DNA of 64,000 nt, taken from positions 7,877,001 through 7,941,000 of the forward strand of contig JAUCBN010000043.1 in NCBI GenBank assembly GCA_035048815.1, in the 5' to 3' direction. The notes below the pieces were generated by a model. The model did not search any database and was not told the DNA's origin. It saw nothing but the letters and a program-made list of their open reading frames with translations. The translations under genes were made by a program, and so were the position numbers. This document shows, piece by piece, positions 22,563 through 35,617 of this stretch (its first letter is position 1; every line of letters starts with the position of its first letter). This DNA comes from Abelmoschus esculentus (taxonomy: Eukaryota; Streptophyta; Magnoliopsida; Malvales; Malvaceae).

Positions 22563-24222
22563 CTAGGGAACTGGTGGTGGGGGTCTAACTTCTTCCACTA
22601 CTAGAGTAGGAATTGATTTTGCCGTGGCATTTTTACTAGCTCCATCAGCAGGTTCCTTTGTCAAGCCTTCCTCATTCTCTTTTTCCTCGATAATTTGCTC
22701 AGACATTTCTTCTTGCACAAGTTTGGGTAGGGATTCATCAGACTTCTTCCCCCCAAACTTATCTTCTTGATTAATCTGCTTGTCACTCCTTAGTGTGATC
22801 GCGCTACATTGGTCTTTACCATGTGGCTTAGTGACTTCAATATCAATTGGCAGACGTCCTTGCTGACGCTCCTGTAATGCCGTGGCAATTTGGCCAACCT
22901 TATTCTCCAGATTTCGCAATGAAGCACTATGGCTTTGTAATAGGGTTCCTTGGTTCATAATGGCTGTAGTATGCTCTTGTAGCATCGTCTTGCTACTTAG
23001 AATAAATTCTTGCATGGTAGCCTCCAAAGAACTGGTAGGGCATATTTGCTTGAAACTGCTGGGGCTCATTAGCATTCTGGTTTCGCGCTGGGGGATTAGG
23101 GTTACTGGATCCTTGGTTTCCCCATAAAAAGTTTGGATGTTGTTGTCATCCTGGATTATAGGTGTTAGAGTAGGGATTGTTGCTCCCTCTGTTGAAGTTA
23201 CTCACATAGTTGGCTGACTCATGGTTTCCTAGGCACTCGCTCTCATTATGATTGCCATGGCATAACAAACATGCTGAACTGGCCATCTTCACTTCCTTCA
23301 CCTCGTTGGAACGTTGAATGTTTTTCAACATATAGGTGATAGCTAAGAGTTGGGCGAATAGTGAATCTTTAACATCAAGCTCGAATATACCTTGCGCCTT
23401 CCTCCCAGTTCCAAGTCTTGTAGAAGGAAATTGATAGTCATTGTTGGCAATTCTATCAAGAATGTCAAATGCCTCCTCGGGTGATTTTTCTAGTAAAGTT
23501 CCATTTGTCGAGGCATCTAGCATCATCCTCGTCGGTGCATTGACTCCGTTGTAGAACATCAGAACTTGAGTCCAATCTTGAAATCCATGATTAGTACACT
23601 TCCTAAGCAATCCCTTATATCGATCCCAACATTCACACATTGATTCGTCATCACCTTGTCGAAAAGAAGCTATGTCATTTCTAAGCTGGGTGTGTAGATT
23701 CGGAGGATTATACCGTAGCAATAAGCTCTTGCACAGATCAACCCATGACTCCATCGATCCGGATGGTATTCCACTCAACCATGCCCTTGCTCGGCCACAT
23801 AGGGAATAAGGGAATAACTTGTGCTTCAAGACATCATCATGTACTCCTTGTTGTCGGAATGAGTCACAAACTTCTAGGAAAGCTCTAATATGTTGCCTTG
23901 CATCTTCCTGCGCCATCCCTCCAAATTGCCTAATAGAATTTAGCATATTGAACATGACAGGCTTAAGTTCGAAATGTGTAGCTTGAATTTCTGGTGCAAC
24001 GATACCATGATTAAGATCATCTAAGATAGGATTTAAATGATCCTTAATAGTCCTTGGTCGTGGTGCAGCAACATTTAGATTTTACCCGACATTTTGAACT
24101 ACTAGGTCTTGCATTACTAATGGGTCCATAGCTCTACGCTGAGTACGCCTTCTTTGACGAAACAAACGCTCAATTTCAGGCACTATAAGATAGAGAGGTC
24201 CGTCAGTAGACCTTCTGGACAT
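22563..24222 (-). pseudogene. gag of element C, decayed
   Basis: The capsid precursor starts at the ATG of MSRRSTDGPLYLIVPEIE, about 110 bases after the PBS. The gag domain has LKHKLFPYSLCGRARAWL and RYNPPNLHTQLRNDIASF; a CX2CX3HX4C knuckle (CLLCHGNHNESEC) follows, then a coiled segment with SSLEATMQEFILSSKTML. Stops lie at 24082-24084 and 23146-23148, and a one-base frameshift near 23080 moves the frame into the one used by protease and RT. The DAST...GTLLEKSPEE segment is homologous to DASAKGTLLDKAPEE in element A. Confidence 0.85.
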
Positions 24223-24333
24223 GCACTGCGAAAAATCCTGAAAAGAAAAACAAATAAAAAAAGTAAAACAAAGAAAATAAACTAAGTAAAACAAAATTGC
24301 CAAGATAAAAATGACAAATTGTTCTCTTGTCGA

Positions 24334-24351
24334 TCCCCAGCAACGGCGCCA
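24334..24351 (-). promoter_or_regulatory. Primer binding site of element C (tRNA-Asp type)
   Basis: The minus strand reads TGGCGCCGTTGCTGGGGA, nine bases after the LTR end (CCAAGTTTT between them), as in other Athila elements. Confidence 0.88.
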
Positions 24352-24360
24352 AAAACTTGG

Positions 24361-26202
24361 TGTCTCCTGTGTAGTGCTATAAATTATGCGAACACGTATG
24401 TGCAAGTATACATAGTCGTACAAGTAATAATATGGTGAGTGAGTATCGTTGCCATGAGGATCGAGGTAACGAGTAAGTCAATATTGTCAAGGCAAAAAGG
24501 TGTCACTAACTAAAAAGGAAAAACAAAGATAAAGATATAGACAGATGGAAATGGATATGTACGGTGTAGGTGTAATGGTGAAATCTATGGCAATTTCAGA
24601 ATGCAAGTAACTAAAATATGTCAAGGCAAAATGGAATGGATGATGATGATGGCAGGATAAGTGTATGGAAATGGTGTGTGAAAAATATAGTAGTGTGATT
24701 GCAGGAGAATAAGTAAACAAAGAAAGTAGTTTGTAAATGCGGAGATAAATGCAGGATACAAGAACACGTTTAAACAATATGTTGTACTAACCCTCTATTG
24801 ATGATCTCTCTCGGGAATGATTGGTGGAAGATCCTATGGACTTCTTAACCCTTACTTCTACCAACATCTTGCCACTATGGTGTATATTTACTCGATAGAG
24901 GTTTCTAAAGTGTTCCCACTCTCTCGAGTCATTGGAATCTGACAAACTAAAATACCACGACATCCGCCTATCACGCGGGTAGCATTAGCCATCGGTAAAG
25001 CCCACTCCTTTTAGTCGTTGAAACCCTCACCTACACCTATTTCGAGTGCTCTAGGGTTAGATTATGCCCTATTTGCATTCTAGAACCAATTCCTCACATA
25101 GATCCTCCCTTAGCTCCTCTCGGATGATCTGAGGATCTATAGCTACGCCTCTCTCGAGTGCTCTAGCATGCACCTAAATACGGGACACTCTCGTGCCTCT
25201 TACAATGTCTAGATGATTAACAACAATGAGCAAAGCAAATACACAAACACATAGAAGACAATATATTAATAAAAGCAAAAGGTAATCATCCATAAGTGCA
25301 ACCACCTAAACAAAGCAACACATGGTGGTGCGAAAAGTTAAAGAAATATCATTCACATACGTCTTATAACATTCAACAATTATCCTCATAAAAATATGAA
25401 AAAATAAAGCAAAGAAAAGAGGACTAGAAGACACCCTCGGTTGCGTCGGCCGCCGTCTCTTCAACCACCACGAGACGCCTAGGTGTGTTAGCCCCTCTCG
25501 GGTGCCTAGCACACCATTCCCTTCGAGCTCTATCAATGGAGGACACTTCGGCTGGAGTTTGGAGGAGAAAGGGGGAAGCTTTCCACCGCCGCAAACCACT
25601 CCAAAGGTCCCTCTTTTTCTGTGTTTTTTTCCCTTAAAAGGCCTTCCTTTTTCTTGTAGGTCACCGTGCCTTAAAACAGGTGAAAACCCTGAAAGATTGT
25701 GAAAATTCCTTTCCTACCCCCTTTCACGTGATGGCATTTCTACAGATATGGCAGTAGTGACAATGGTCCTCTACTGAGGTGGCTCGTGGTCCTGCGATAT
25801 TGGCTGTGGTCCCCTACTGAAGTGGCTGTGGACAGGCTGTAATGGCCCTGGCTGACTGTAATGGCACTAGGTGACACTCTTATCAAAATATCTTCTTGTC
25901 GTTTAGCTCAGCACAAGATTCCTCCAGATTTTCCATGGCATTTTCCCACCGCTATCCTTCTGCGAATGCTATGACAAATATCCTCAACTTCCCATTTTTG
26001 CTTTACCTGCACAACACAACTCAAAAGAACTACCTTTCTCATGAAATAACACCCATTGCCACACAAAAATGCCAAGGCATAACTAGGAAACTATATGCAA
26101 TGATATGAGCCTAAATGCATCTAAATGAGCCTATATGAGCTTAAGAACACTCAATAACTTAAGTAAAAAGGCCTGAAATATAGCCTTTTTGCGGATTTAT
26201 CA
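24361..26202 (-). repeat. 5' LTR of element C (1842 bp)
   Basis: Plus-strand ends are TGTCTCCTGTG and GCGGATTTATCA. The right 740 bases match the 3' LTR fragment at 15147-15767. It holds several palindrome copies (TTCCATGGCA at 25931; variants near 24475, 24620, 25967 and 26075). No coding capacity is supported. Confidence 0.9.
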
Positions 26203-26228
26203 GATATATTATGTATATCACATATAAA

Positions 26229-26256
26229 AATATGAAATCTATACATATATATATAT
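26229..26256. repeat. AT dinucleotide microsatellite
   Basis: A run of about twelve AT units interrupted once, with a second, shorter AT run near 26342-26358. Confidence 0.8.
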
Positions 26257-26729
26257 ATATATATATTATATGTATCATATATGCATATAAAAAGTCATTA
26301 AAATTGAAATCAATATGTGCACTGTTTTTTCCTAAGTGTATGTATATATATATATATACAATTAAATTTGTAGAAAAACTTGAAAACTCGTCTCAAATTT
26401 TATAAATTTGATACAAAAATATTTTAAATAATATTTAAATCGTAAAATCTGACTTAAAAATAATTTTAAATTTTTGTTCAATTTAACTATTTAATTTTAA
26501 TAATCTATTAATCTAAGTGTTAAAAAATAATTTAAAAATCATTATAAGTAAATTTAAATTACTATAATTATAATTTTAGGGTTTATTATATTATAAATTT
26601 TAATAATTACATATATATATATATTATATTTGTTGTACTCATATCCTATAATTTTAAAAATTATCGTTTTCTATCTCCATATCCATATTGATATCCGTAC
26701 ACATACCTGTTAGCCTTATCCATAGCGGT

Positions 26730-27325
26730 CCAACGACCCCTTTTAACAATGCTTTTAAAACTAGCTTTTAACTCCAAAAGCTGATTTGAGGTCAAAAACA
26801 ATGCTAAGCGGGTAGCTTTTGAAAAAAAACTGCGTTTGAAAAGTATTTTTCAACTCAAACGCAAAAGCCGAAATTTTTAGCTTTTACGGTTGGAAAAGTG
26901 CTTTTGAGAGTTAAATTACAAATTTAACTTTCATTTACTATTGTTTTATTTATAATTTATATATTTTATAAATATATAACTAATAATATATTTTTAACTT
27001 AAAAATCATATATATTAATTAAAATATTTTAAATTTATTATATTTTTATAGAATACATATAATTATTAAAAATATATATTTATTAATAAAATTATTTTTT
27101 ATATTTTTATGATATTTTATATATTATAACATTAAGAAAAATTAGGTATCGTTTATAAATATAAGTTACAATATCATGTCTAAAATAATCATTTATTTTA
27201 TTAAAATAACTTTTTGACAGTAATATTATACACTTAAAATTTTAAATCCAAAAATCTAAAAGCATTTCTATAAAAAAATTAAAAAAATTATCGTACATTT
27301 TAAAAATAATGTTAAACTAGACCTT
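26730..27325. repeat. MITE-like repeat (uncertain)
   Basis: It starts with repeated AATGCTTTTAAAACTAGCTTTT-type words, reads AGCTTTTGAAAAAAAACTGCG and AAAAGTGCTTTTGAGAG, and passes into very AT-rich sequence. The GCTTTT-rich head followed by an AT-rich body recalls hAT-type non-autonomous elements common in dicots. I cannot define terminal repeats or a target duplication. Confidence 0.3.
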
Positions 27326-28089
27326 AGACTAAAACCACTCCTTGAGACGATGTTTCATTATTATTTTTAAATAATAAATAAAGGCACATGATCAACCCAA
27401 GACCATTCAAATTGGTTTTGAATGAGAATCTTTTTTTAAGAAAAAGGACATAACTTTGGTTTAGTTTTTTTTATTGTTGTTGGACTAAAAATACTTTTTA
27501 AACAAAGTATTATGAAAAATGTAATTTCTTATTTAAATTTTTAATATTTTTATAAAAAATATCAAAAATTAAATGTATATTTTAAACATACGCTCGAAAG
27601 TCTAATTGATTGAAAAAGTTAAAAGAATAAAGCGGTGTTTTTTTTTTTTTTATAATTTCATACTAAAGAGTATTTATTTCAGAAATTAAAATCCAATTTT
27701 TTCATACTCAAGAGCATTTATATCAATTACAACTAGTATTTTTTGGGTGCATTCCTTTTTACTTGGAACTATGAGATGTATCACATGTTTGATGGATGCA
27801 TTAACCCATATTTACGTATATCATTCATTGATGATAAATTTATTTAGATGTAGTGATGGATGCAAGCGTATTTTAGGGTGAATACAAGCTCAGCTTAATT
27901 TCTATAAATTTTACATATTTAATATTTATAAGTTATGTCTATTTAAAATTTTGAGATTTAATATGTATCTAACTTCAAATATATATCCGGATATGTCAAT
28001 GTTTAAATATCATGTGCAATGACTTTTTAAGAACCCATTATTCTGGTATAACTATGGGACTTTGGAAAGGCTAACAAATACAAGCAAGT

Positions 28090-28640
28090 GTGAATCCAAC
28101 AGGTGTTTATCAAGTGAGTTGGTTTTGAGTTGGATAATGTTTGATTCATACTTGTTAAAAAATTTTGTTGCTCGACTCGACTTGTTACTCGTTAAGCTCA
28201 CTAAAAAATTATCTTATTTTTTTAACTAAAGGTAAAATTTAATAATATTCATATTAATTAATAAATTTATTTATAAATTATCAAAAGAGTGCATAAAACA
28301 CTTTCAAAGTCTAAATTCAAAACTAACAATCCACAAATAGACCAAACTAGCATGTTAAAATTAAAGTAACAATCCATAAAATAATTATTATTATTTAAAT
28401 TTATTTTTGAATTAAAATTTTTTAAAATAATTACTAAAAAAATATTTTAAAAATTAACGAGAGTACATCGCGAACTTATCGATTCGAGTTTTAATTTGCT
28501 CAATTTAACTCATTAAGATCTCGAGTCGAGTATGAGTTAAGTCAACTTGAATCAAAAGTCTACCAATTTTTTTCTTATTCAAGTTCGAGGAGATCACGAC
28601 CTGCTCAACTCGTTTAGCATCCCCCTACCAACAACATATT
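28090..28640. repeat. GAGTCGAG-rich repeat 1 (uncertain)
   Basis: It contains related words in both orientations (GCTCGACTCGACTTG near 28170; CTCGAGTCGAGTATGAG near 28520; CTGCTCAACTCGTTTAGC near 28600), so its ends look like degenerate inverted repeats. It is probably a non-autonomous DNA element. Edges are approximate. Confidence 0.3.
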
Positions 28641-28659
28641 TTAGAGAAGTATTTTCCAA

Positions 28660-29395
28660 GCTAGGGGGTGAGCTTTTGGGCAATTCGAGTCGAGTCTAGT
28701 AAAAATATTTTTAGTTATTTGAGTTGAGTCATCATATTTTTCAACTTGAACTTTTTTTGAAGTCGATTAGATTTTTTGATTTTATATATAAATTTTAATT
28801 TTATTATTTATAATATTATAGTATATTTTGATTCCAATTTAAACAATTTTCTCTTTATATTTGCATATATATATTTCTTCATATTATTTTTTATATGTGC
28901 AAATAAAATTTTGAATTATTATTATCAAATACTTTAGGTATGAATATGTCATTTTATTAAATCACGAACTTCGTTAAAAACCTCTTTTTTATCTAGATAG
29001 GGTCGAGATAAAAAATAATGTTAAATTAAATATAAAAAAATAAAATAAAACATAAAATAAATAGCATAGTATAAAAGATACAAATAAAAATTACATTAAA
29101 TAAAATAAAAAAATAAATATATAAAGTGACCGTATTGTAGAGAAAAGAAAATTACAAGGCAAAAAAATGATATGACTGAAATAAAACTGAAAATAAAATT
29201 ATAGTGATTAAATGTGCAATTAGACCTTGGGAATTTTTGAGTTATTCGAAAAATCAAATAACTTAAACTTTAAAAATTTGAACTCGATTCGAAATTAATT
29301 TTTTTGAGTTATTTGATACGACTTGAATAACTCAATTTAAATAATTCAAAATAAAAAAAATAATTTTTAAATTTAGTCGAGTTTTATTTATTACT
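28660..29395. repeat. GAGTCGAG-rich repeat 2 (uncertain)
   Basis: The left side reads GGGCAATTCGAGTCGAGTCTAG; the right side has GAGTTATTTGATACGACTTG and AACTCGATTCGAAATT, partly its inverse. It is similar in style to the neighbouring repeat. Edges are approximate. Confidence 0.3.
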
Positions 29396-30344
29396 GTTCC
29401 GAGCGAGAAATAATAAAAGAGAGTCACCTTTTTTATGAGAATCGTAAACCATGTTATGGGATGAGATTATCATTTGTAATCCTACTTGATAGTGGAAGAC
29501 AAGTTTTTTATGGATCAATTTTCTACATTTTTTATTTGGATTTTTCAAATCACTAAAATTCGATGCGTTCGTCTTATTGCTTATTTTTTTCGTACACTTT
29601 GTCATATATTAAATGTAATTTTTAGATGAGTATTGAGTTACCTAATTAGAAGTAATCTATTAGGTTTACGACCAAATCTAAAAATCGATCATTAATCTAA
29701 TTTGAATATCTTTATAGGATAGACCTCAACAGAAAACTGAAGAGTAACGGCAGTAAGTGATTGAGTTCAGTAGTTCTTCATATAAAATTATTAACTCTAG
29801 AGATATAGTAATATGGATAAGACAAAAAATTTTCAAGCACCGACAAAACTAGAAGTGTTAGAAAAACAGTGAGAAATGACCAACTTTGGGATGTATTTTG
29901 GAATTGTAAAGATGAGGATTCGAATAAAGAATTTATTGATCCTTATTCTTCTCCATGAGATCTTTACAACAGTATCTCACATGTTCAAATTTGATGAGTG
30001 ATGAATGAGAAATTGATGCTCAAAGTATGTAGGTCAAGAATAAAGTTAGAAATGAGAAACCTTATTATCCCATATTGATGGGATACATGAAGTGGGAAGT
30101 GTTTATATACACTTACCCACATAATTGTCAATGATTAACTTGATTCTTGGGTTGAGGTGTACAACATGGGTGATGCAAATGTCTAAATTGGTTAGCCTTA
30201 TGTAGGTTTGTGAATATTTTATTTTTTTGAATATTTTTTTTAATTTATTTTTTAATATCTAAGAAGAGTTTGTATTCTGCTGAAATACAAATTAAGGAGA
30301 AGTTGAATTTCCCTTAAATTAAATATATTAATTAAATAATGGGG

Positions 30345-30740
30345 AGATAATGTTAAATATCCTATTAAAATTCGAATTTAATTCGATTTAAAAAACCCAG
30401 ATAATGTGCATTATCTCCTAAATATTCGAATTTTAATTCGTTTAAACTTCTCACTTCTTACCTAATTTTCCCTATAAATATGAATGAAATTCTCAGTTTC
30501 AAATCATGTTAAGATGGTTTTTCTCTCTTGTTTTTATTCTGGTGATTGGTGAAGGCAAGAACAATTCGGGATCTCTACAGCTGTGCTATTGTTGTTAGAT
30601 CCTCTTGTTGTTATATCTTGGGAGAAAGACTACCAACAAACTCAAGCAGCTCAGGAGTGACAGAAAATCTGTCTTAAGGAAACTGTGTTCGTGCAGGCTT
30701 CAACACGATTCCAACTTATCATTTTAAATTGGTTTGATCT
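30345..30740 (+). repeat. LTR-like fragment (uncertain)
   Basis: From TGTTAAATATCC the sequence has a promoter-like CCCTATAAATATGAATG near 30470, followed by sequence rich in TTCTC and CTTGTTG and a TGTGTTCGTGCAGGCTTC segment. This resembles the U3-R-U5 layout of a copia LTR, but I find neither a matching second LTR nor pol. Confidence 0.25.
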
Positions 30741-33700
30741 AAAATATTTTAGATTGGTTTATATTTTTTTTTCGTTAAATAATAGTATTTTATTTAATTT
30801 TATTATTATTTCCTCGTATTAATAATTTTTCTTTTCAGAAATTTTATAGAGACGAACATGATACTCAAACGATTAAACCGAGTTCGGTGAATTTATTCTT
30901 CGAAATAAAATGAGAAAGCAAGCAATTTATTTCAAGAATTATCCTGCTATTTTTAAACGGGTTTGCTAAAATCTCAAAATTAGGACAAATCTATTCTACA
31001 AAAATTGTCATGATAAGTAACCGAGGTTACGAATTTTTTGAAATATTAAAATCAAATAAATGGAAATTTAATTTTCGATTTATTGAAATTATAATTAATT
31101 CTGAGTTTGTTTCCTTTATTAAAAAGAAACAATTAACGAAATTTGATTATTGCCTTGTGTCAATACATGTTAAATGTATCGGTAAAACCTTATTCATGGA
31201 AATAAAGGTTTGGCTTTAGACAATATCGTCTATTGATCAAATATAATATTTATTTAGTATAAGATTAAATTGCTTATTTGATATAAAATATGGTAATATT
31301 AAAACCATATATGTAAATTTAAGGTAATCATGGATTCCTTAAATAAGTTTTATAGTATCTTTGTGATAATACCATATATGTGAATATTTCATTAGGGTAA
31401 TATTCCTTAATGATGTAATTAATACATTTATGCATGTATTATGATAATTTTAATATCATAAATTATGATATTGGTTTGATAATAATATTTTGATATTATT
31501 ATATTTAAAGTAATATTATTTATTTCAAAATAATATTGACTTTAATGTTGTATGACATGAAAAGAAATATCTTTTTTATATGAAATAATAATTATTGAGA
31601 TAATTATTATTTGTGTTTGGAAACACTTTGGATTATTATTTTAACTAATAATTTTCCTTGAGAAGGTGTAAACACACACAAAAAAGTCTTGATTGACTTA
31701 GAAATAAAGATTTCGTAAATAATTCATTTTGGGAATTATTTTCTACCATTTTAACATATTTACTTGATCTTAAAAACAATAATTGTAACCCCCTCGACCT
31801 GGTCTAGACAAAACCCGACTGGAACGAGTTACACGGGGAATACCGAGGCTAATCCGAGGTCTCGCTCTGATAAACGACCCTATTTTTTTCTTTTATCTTA
31901 TCTAAATGTTCCATTTAGAACATTTAAGTAAAAACTGAAGTGAAATGAGCCTTAATTTGAACATTTAAGTAAAAAGGACCAAATTGTAAATTTTTATAAA
32001 TTTAGGGACCAATCTTAAAATTGGTGTTACCAATATTTAATTAGATTCATTAACTGCTTGCATATCAAATTTCGGCTCAAAATATTATCTACAACTTATT
32101 TAATTTCATTTACAAGATTTATGGACTAATTTGCAAAGAAACAAAACTTTATTTTCAACTTTCAACTATCATACCTACCAGGTGTATCGTTAAATTTAGG
32201 CCACATTTCGATACCATTTGAGTCTATAAAGATGGTATCGAAACTCTGGTTAAGCATTTCGATACGCATGCCCAAAACATGCATAGGGGTATCGATACCA
32301 ATAAGACCCATTTTGGTACCTAGGCATTTTTTAACGCCTAATTCCTCTTGTAACCAAACCCGTGCATCGATAAAGTGAGGGACTGTATCGATACCCCCTG
32401 CATCAGAACTGCAAATTACATGCTTAAACATTCTCCCAACACTTGGAACACATATCCCAAGGCATAAACTAACTATGGCCGTCAAAGCTCACATAAATAC
32501 CTCATTTAAAGCATCTTAAACACATCACTTCTATAAGTAGAGCCTACATCTATACTAGATGCATCACAACATATTCCTTACCATAGGATTCATGGCATTC
32601 AACACACACTTACTCTAGAAGCTTTTACTCACACAACATCATCAATATTCAACATCAACATACAAATTCGTATAGCCAAAGCATTTCTCACTAAAATGAC
32701 CAACATCTGTATCAAAACATTCCACCCTCATTGCTCTCTTACTACTACTACTACATCATAGAAGACATACTTGAGCTTTTCATAGCTAATCACTTGGAAT
32801 CTTGCTCTTCTTTGACTGCCTTGATCAACAACTCTGAATTGTAAGGTAAAAGAGAGGGTAAACATAAACTTAGTGAGGGGTAAACCATAGAAAACCACCT
32901 TTGCAATACAAACCATAAGTCCATTAATAAAATAATTTAAATCATGCCATATCATGCTCATTGTAAGTATTTCAAATATGGTTTACAAAACCAAAACAAT
33001 TTACTTATAAAGTGTCATTTATCTCATGCATTTCAAAACTAAATTATCAAGATTTTCATGCTTTTAAAACAACAAAGTTTATGAACTTTTTAAACATGTG
33101 CATATCTATGCATTAGACTCAAATCTATTGGCCACATGCATCACAATGCACCATCTCAAGTCTTACATGTTATTCACATAACAAAGCTTAAACCACATGC
33201 ACTTTAATGTGCACATCACAAGTCTTATATGCTAAACACCTAGCAAAACTTAAACCATATGCATTTTAATGTGCAAAACACAATTCTTATATGCTAAACA
33301 CCTAGAAATGCTTAAGCCATTCTCCTGTGCTCATATATTTGCACAAATCTTAGTTAAAAAAAATACATTCTTGTGAAACCCATGCCTTTAAAACATCACA
33401 TTGTCTAAGCAATTCTATATCAACATGTGCCACAAATCTCATACTTTTCAATACCCAAAAATCTCAAGTCTTACATGCATCACAATAAGCAATGCTTACT
33501 AAATCTCATATACAAGATCCCATGTACAAATATCTCAATTCTTATATGCAATTAACCATGCAATGCTTAACAAGCCTCATGCTCAATGGAAATATAAAAA
33601 CCAGTGGCACATGGTACATAACACATATATTGGCTTACAAGTGACACCGGATGACACTACCCCTATCCTTATAAAATAAGTAAACAATGTTCGGATAAAC

Positions 33701-34518
33701 AGGCTCATGATGGATCTACCCTCATCATGCTTCATGATAGATTTAAACCTATCATGGAATAATCATCTCGGTCGTGATGGCACTACCCCCATTGCCCAGA
33801 TGCGATAGAACTACCCCTATCACACGCCATTAGAACTATCCCTAATGCTCTTCGAGGAAAAATACATGTACAAATTTTGTATAATATAGTGCACTCAAAC
33901 CCTATTGATCGATCAATATACCCAACATCTCTAAAAACATCACCTATGTAACCCCCTTAGCCCGGCCTAGACGGAACAAGCTCTAAAGGATTACATGGGG
34001 AATACCGAATCAAACCCGCAAAGGCCCGATCCGATAAACAAACCTGAAAATGTTATATAATTTTTTTATCTTATCTAAAGGCATAATTATGTTCCTATAT
34101 GTTTCAATTTCATTCAAAACTAAAACAGAAACAATTCAACCACAATTGAGCACTCGATTAACACATGAGCAACTTAAGGACTAAAACGTGAATCTTTTAA
34201 ATTCTATTGGCAATGTAGAAATTCATTACATCAAAGATCAATTAAACATAAAAAGAACACCCACGATAAATTTTAAACCAAATGGAGCATTCTAACATCA
34301 TCAATTACATGCCTCAATAAATAGGGACCAAAATGTAAAACTTTTAATTTCTAGGGACTACATCCAATTTAAGTTATCCAACTTGAAATTAAGTCAACTT
34401 TATGCATCAAGGTGAAATTCAAACTCAAAATAACATTCGTAGCTACCATAATTGAACATAGAAAGTTATCTGGGACTAAAATGCAATTCCGGTAACTATC
34501 AACTAATAACCAACCAAA

Positions 34519-34595
34519 GGTTTCGAAACCTACCTAGAAGTTTCGAAACTTTTTGGAAAAGGTTTCGAAACTTCTATTAAAGTTTCGATACCTTT
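34519..34595. promoter_or_regulatory. GGTTTCGAAACC palindrome cluster
   Basis: Four palindromic or near-palindromic copies fall within 77 bases: GGTTTCGAAACC (exact), AGTTTCGAAACT, GGTTTCGAAACTT and AGTTTCGATACC. The cluster is at the same relative place as the GGTATCGATACC clusters in the outer solo LTR and the chromovirus LTR. Its role is unknown. Confidence 0.7.
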
Positions 34596-35617
34596 GTGCC
34601 CAGAATCATAAAATCAGCCCTTTTAAGTACATTAAACCCATACAAGACACAACCATTGATCACCATCAACTATATGTATAATTCCTAAACATTAAGAGCA
34701 AATTATACAACCAATTGAAACCATCATAGACCCCAAAACTCCTATAGGCATGCTTCCTAACTTTTTCACAATAGTCAAAACCATACAAGGGTAAGCATAC
34801 CTTAAGCAAACACAAAAGCATACATCACACTTTCTTTAAATGCTTTTACTTACATGACAACAACATTGCTCAACATTCTATACATACTCAAGTTCATATA
34901 ACCAAAGTGACTCATGTCAACCAAAAAACAACTTTTACAACAATGAAACAATACCCTCATTGCTCTCTTACTACTACTAAACTTTAAAACACATACTTGA
35001 GCTTTTCATCGACACGCACTTGGAATCTTGCTTCTCTTGGCTGCCTCGGTTAATATATCTGCATTGCAAGGTAAAATAGAGGGTAAACATAAGCTTAGTG
35101 AGGGGTAAAACATAGAAATACAACCCTTGCAATGCAGCCCATAAGTCCATCAATAAAACACTTTAAATCATGCCATGTCATGCTTAATATAAGTGTCTCA
35201 AACATTGTTCACAAAACCAAATCCATTCCTTATCAAGTGTCAATTATCTCATGCAACTTAAAACTAAAATTCACAAGACTTTCATTCATTTAAAATAACA
35301 ACAATACTTATGGACTTTTTACTACATATGCATCTATATGCGTCATCTCAAGTCTTATATGCTATACACCTAGCAAAGCTGAAACCATACGCACTTTAAT
35401 GTGCACATCACAAGTCTTATTTGCTAAACACATAGCAACACTTAGGCCATTCTCTTGTGCTCATATCCTCGCAAAAAACTTATTTAAAACACATTCTTGT
35501 GCAATTCATGATCTTAAAATATTACATTTTATAAACAATTCTATATCAACATGTGACACAATCGCATGCTTTTCAATGCACAAAAATCTCAAATCATAAA
35601 CCATGCATATTGGCAAC

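Larger units (their letters stand above)
15147..26202 (-). mobile_element. Element C: Athila-like Ty3/gypsy element with envelope-position ORF
   Basis: The minus-strand order is 5' LTR (24361-26202), Asp-type PBS, gag, protease, RT, RNase H, integrase, envelope-position ORF, polypurine tract and 3' LTR (truncated in the window by element B). The gene order and the conserved GCTTGAGGACAAGCAAT sequence before the 3' LTR are those of Athila elements. All frames contain nonsense codons and there are at least three frameshifts, so it is old. More than 30 copies of a TGCCATGGCA-like palindrome are spread over LTRs, untranslated and coding parts. The right flank (GATAT...) is AT-rich non-element DNA. 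Confidence 0.9.
26203..31783. other. AT-rich non-coding DNA with MITE-like and retroelement debris
   Basis: Over 5 kb of strongly AT-rich sequence with no frame longer than about 75 codons and no recognisable gene. It flanks element C on one side and the outer solo LTR on the other and continues at 40849. It includes an AT microsatellite, a repeat rich in GCTTTT words, two repeats rich in GAGTCGAG words and a fragment resembling an LTR promoter. It is the oldest layer seen in the middle of the window. Confidence 0.6.

Noticed and set aside
29384..29605. 73-codon minus-strand frame in AT-rich DNA
   Set aside because: Length expected by chance; no motif.
31010..31219. 69-codon plus-strand frame in AT-rich DNA
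   Set aside because: Asn/Lys/Phe-rich composition from AT-rich DNA; no domain recognised.
26203..31783. Possible host gene between element C and the solo LTRs
   Set aside because: No frame over 75 codons, no exon-like GC shift and no recognisable domain.
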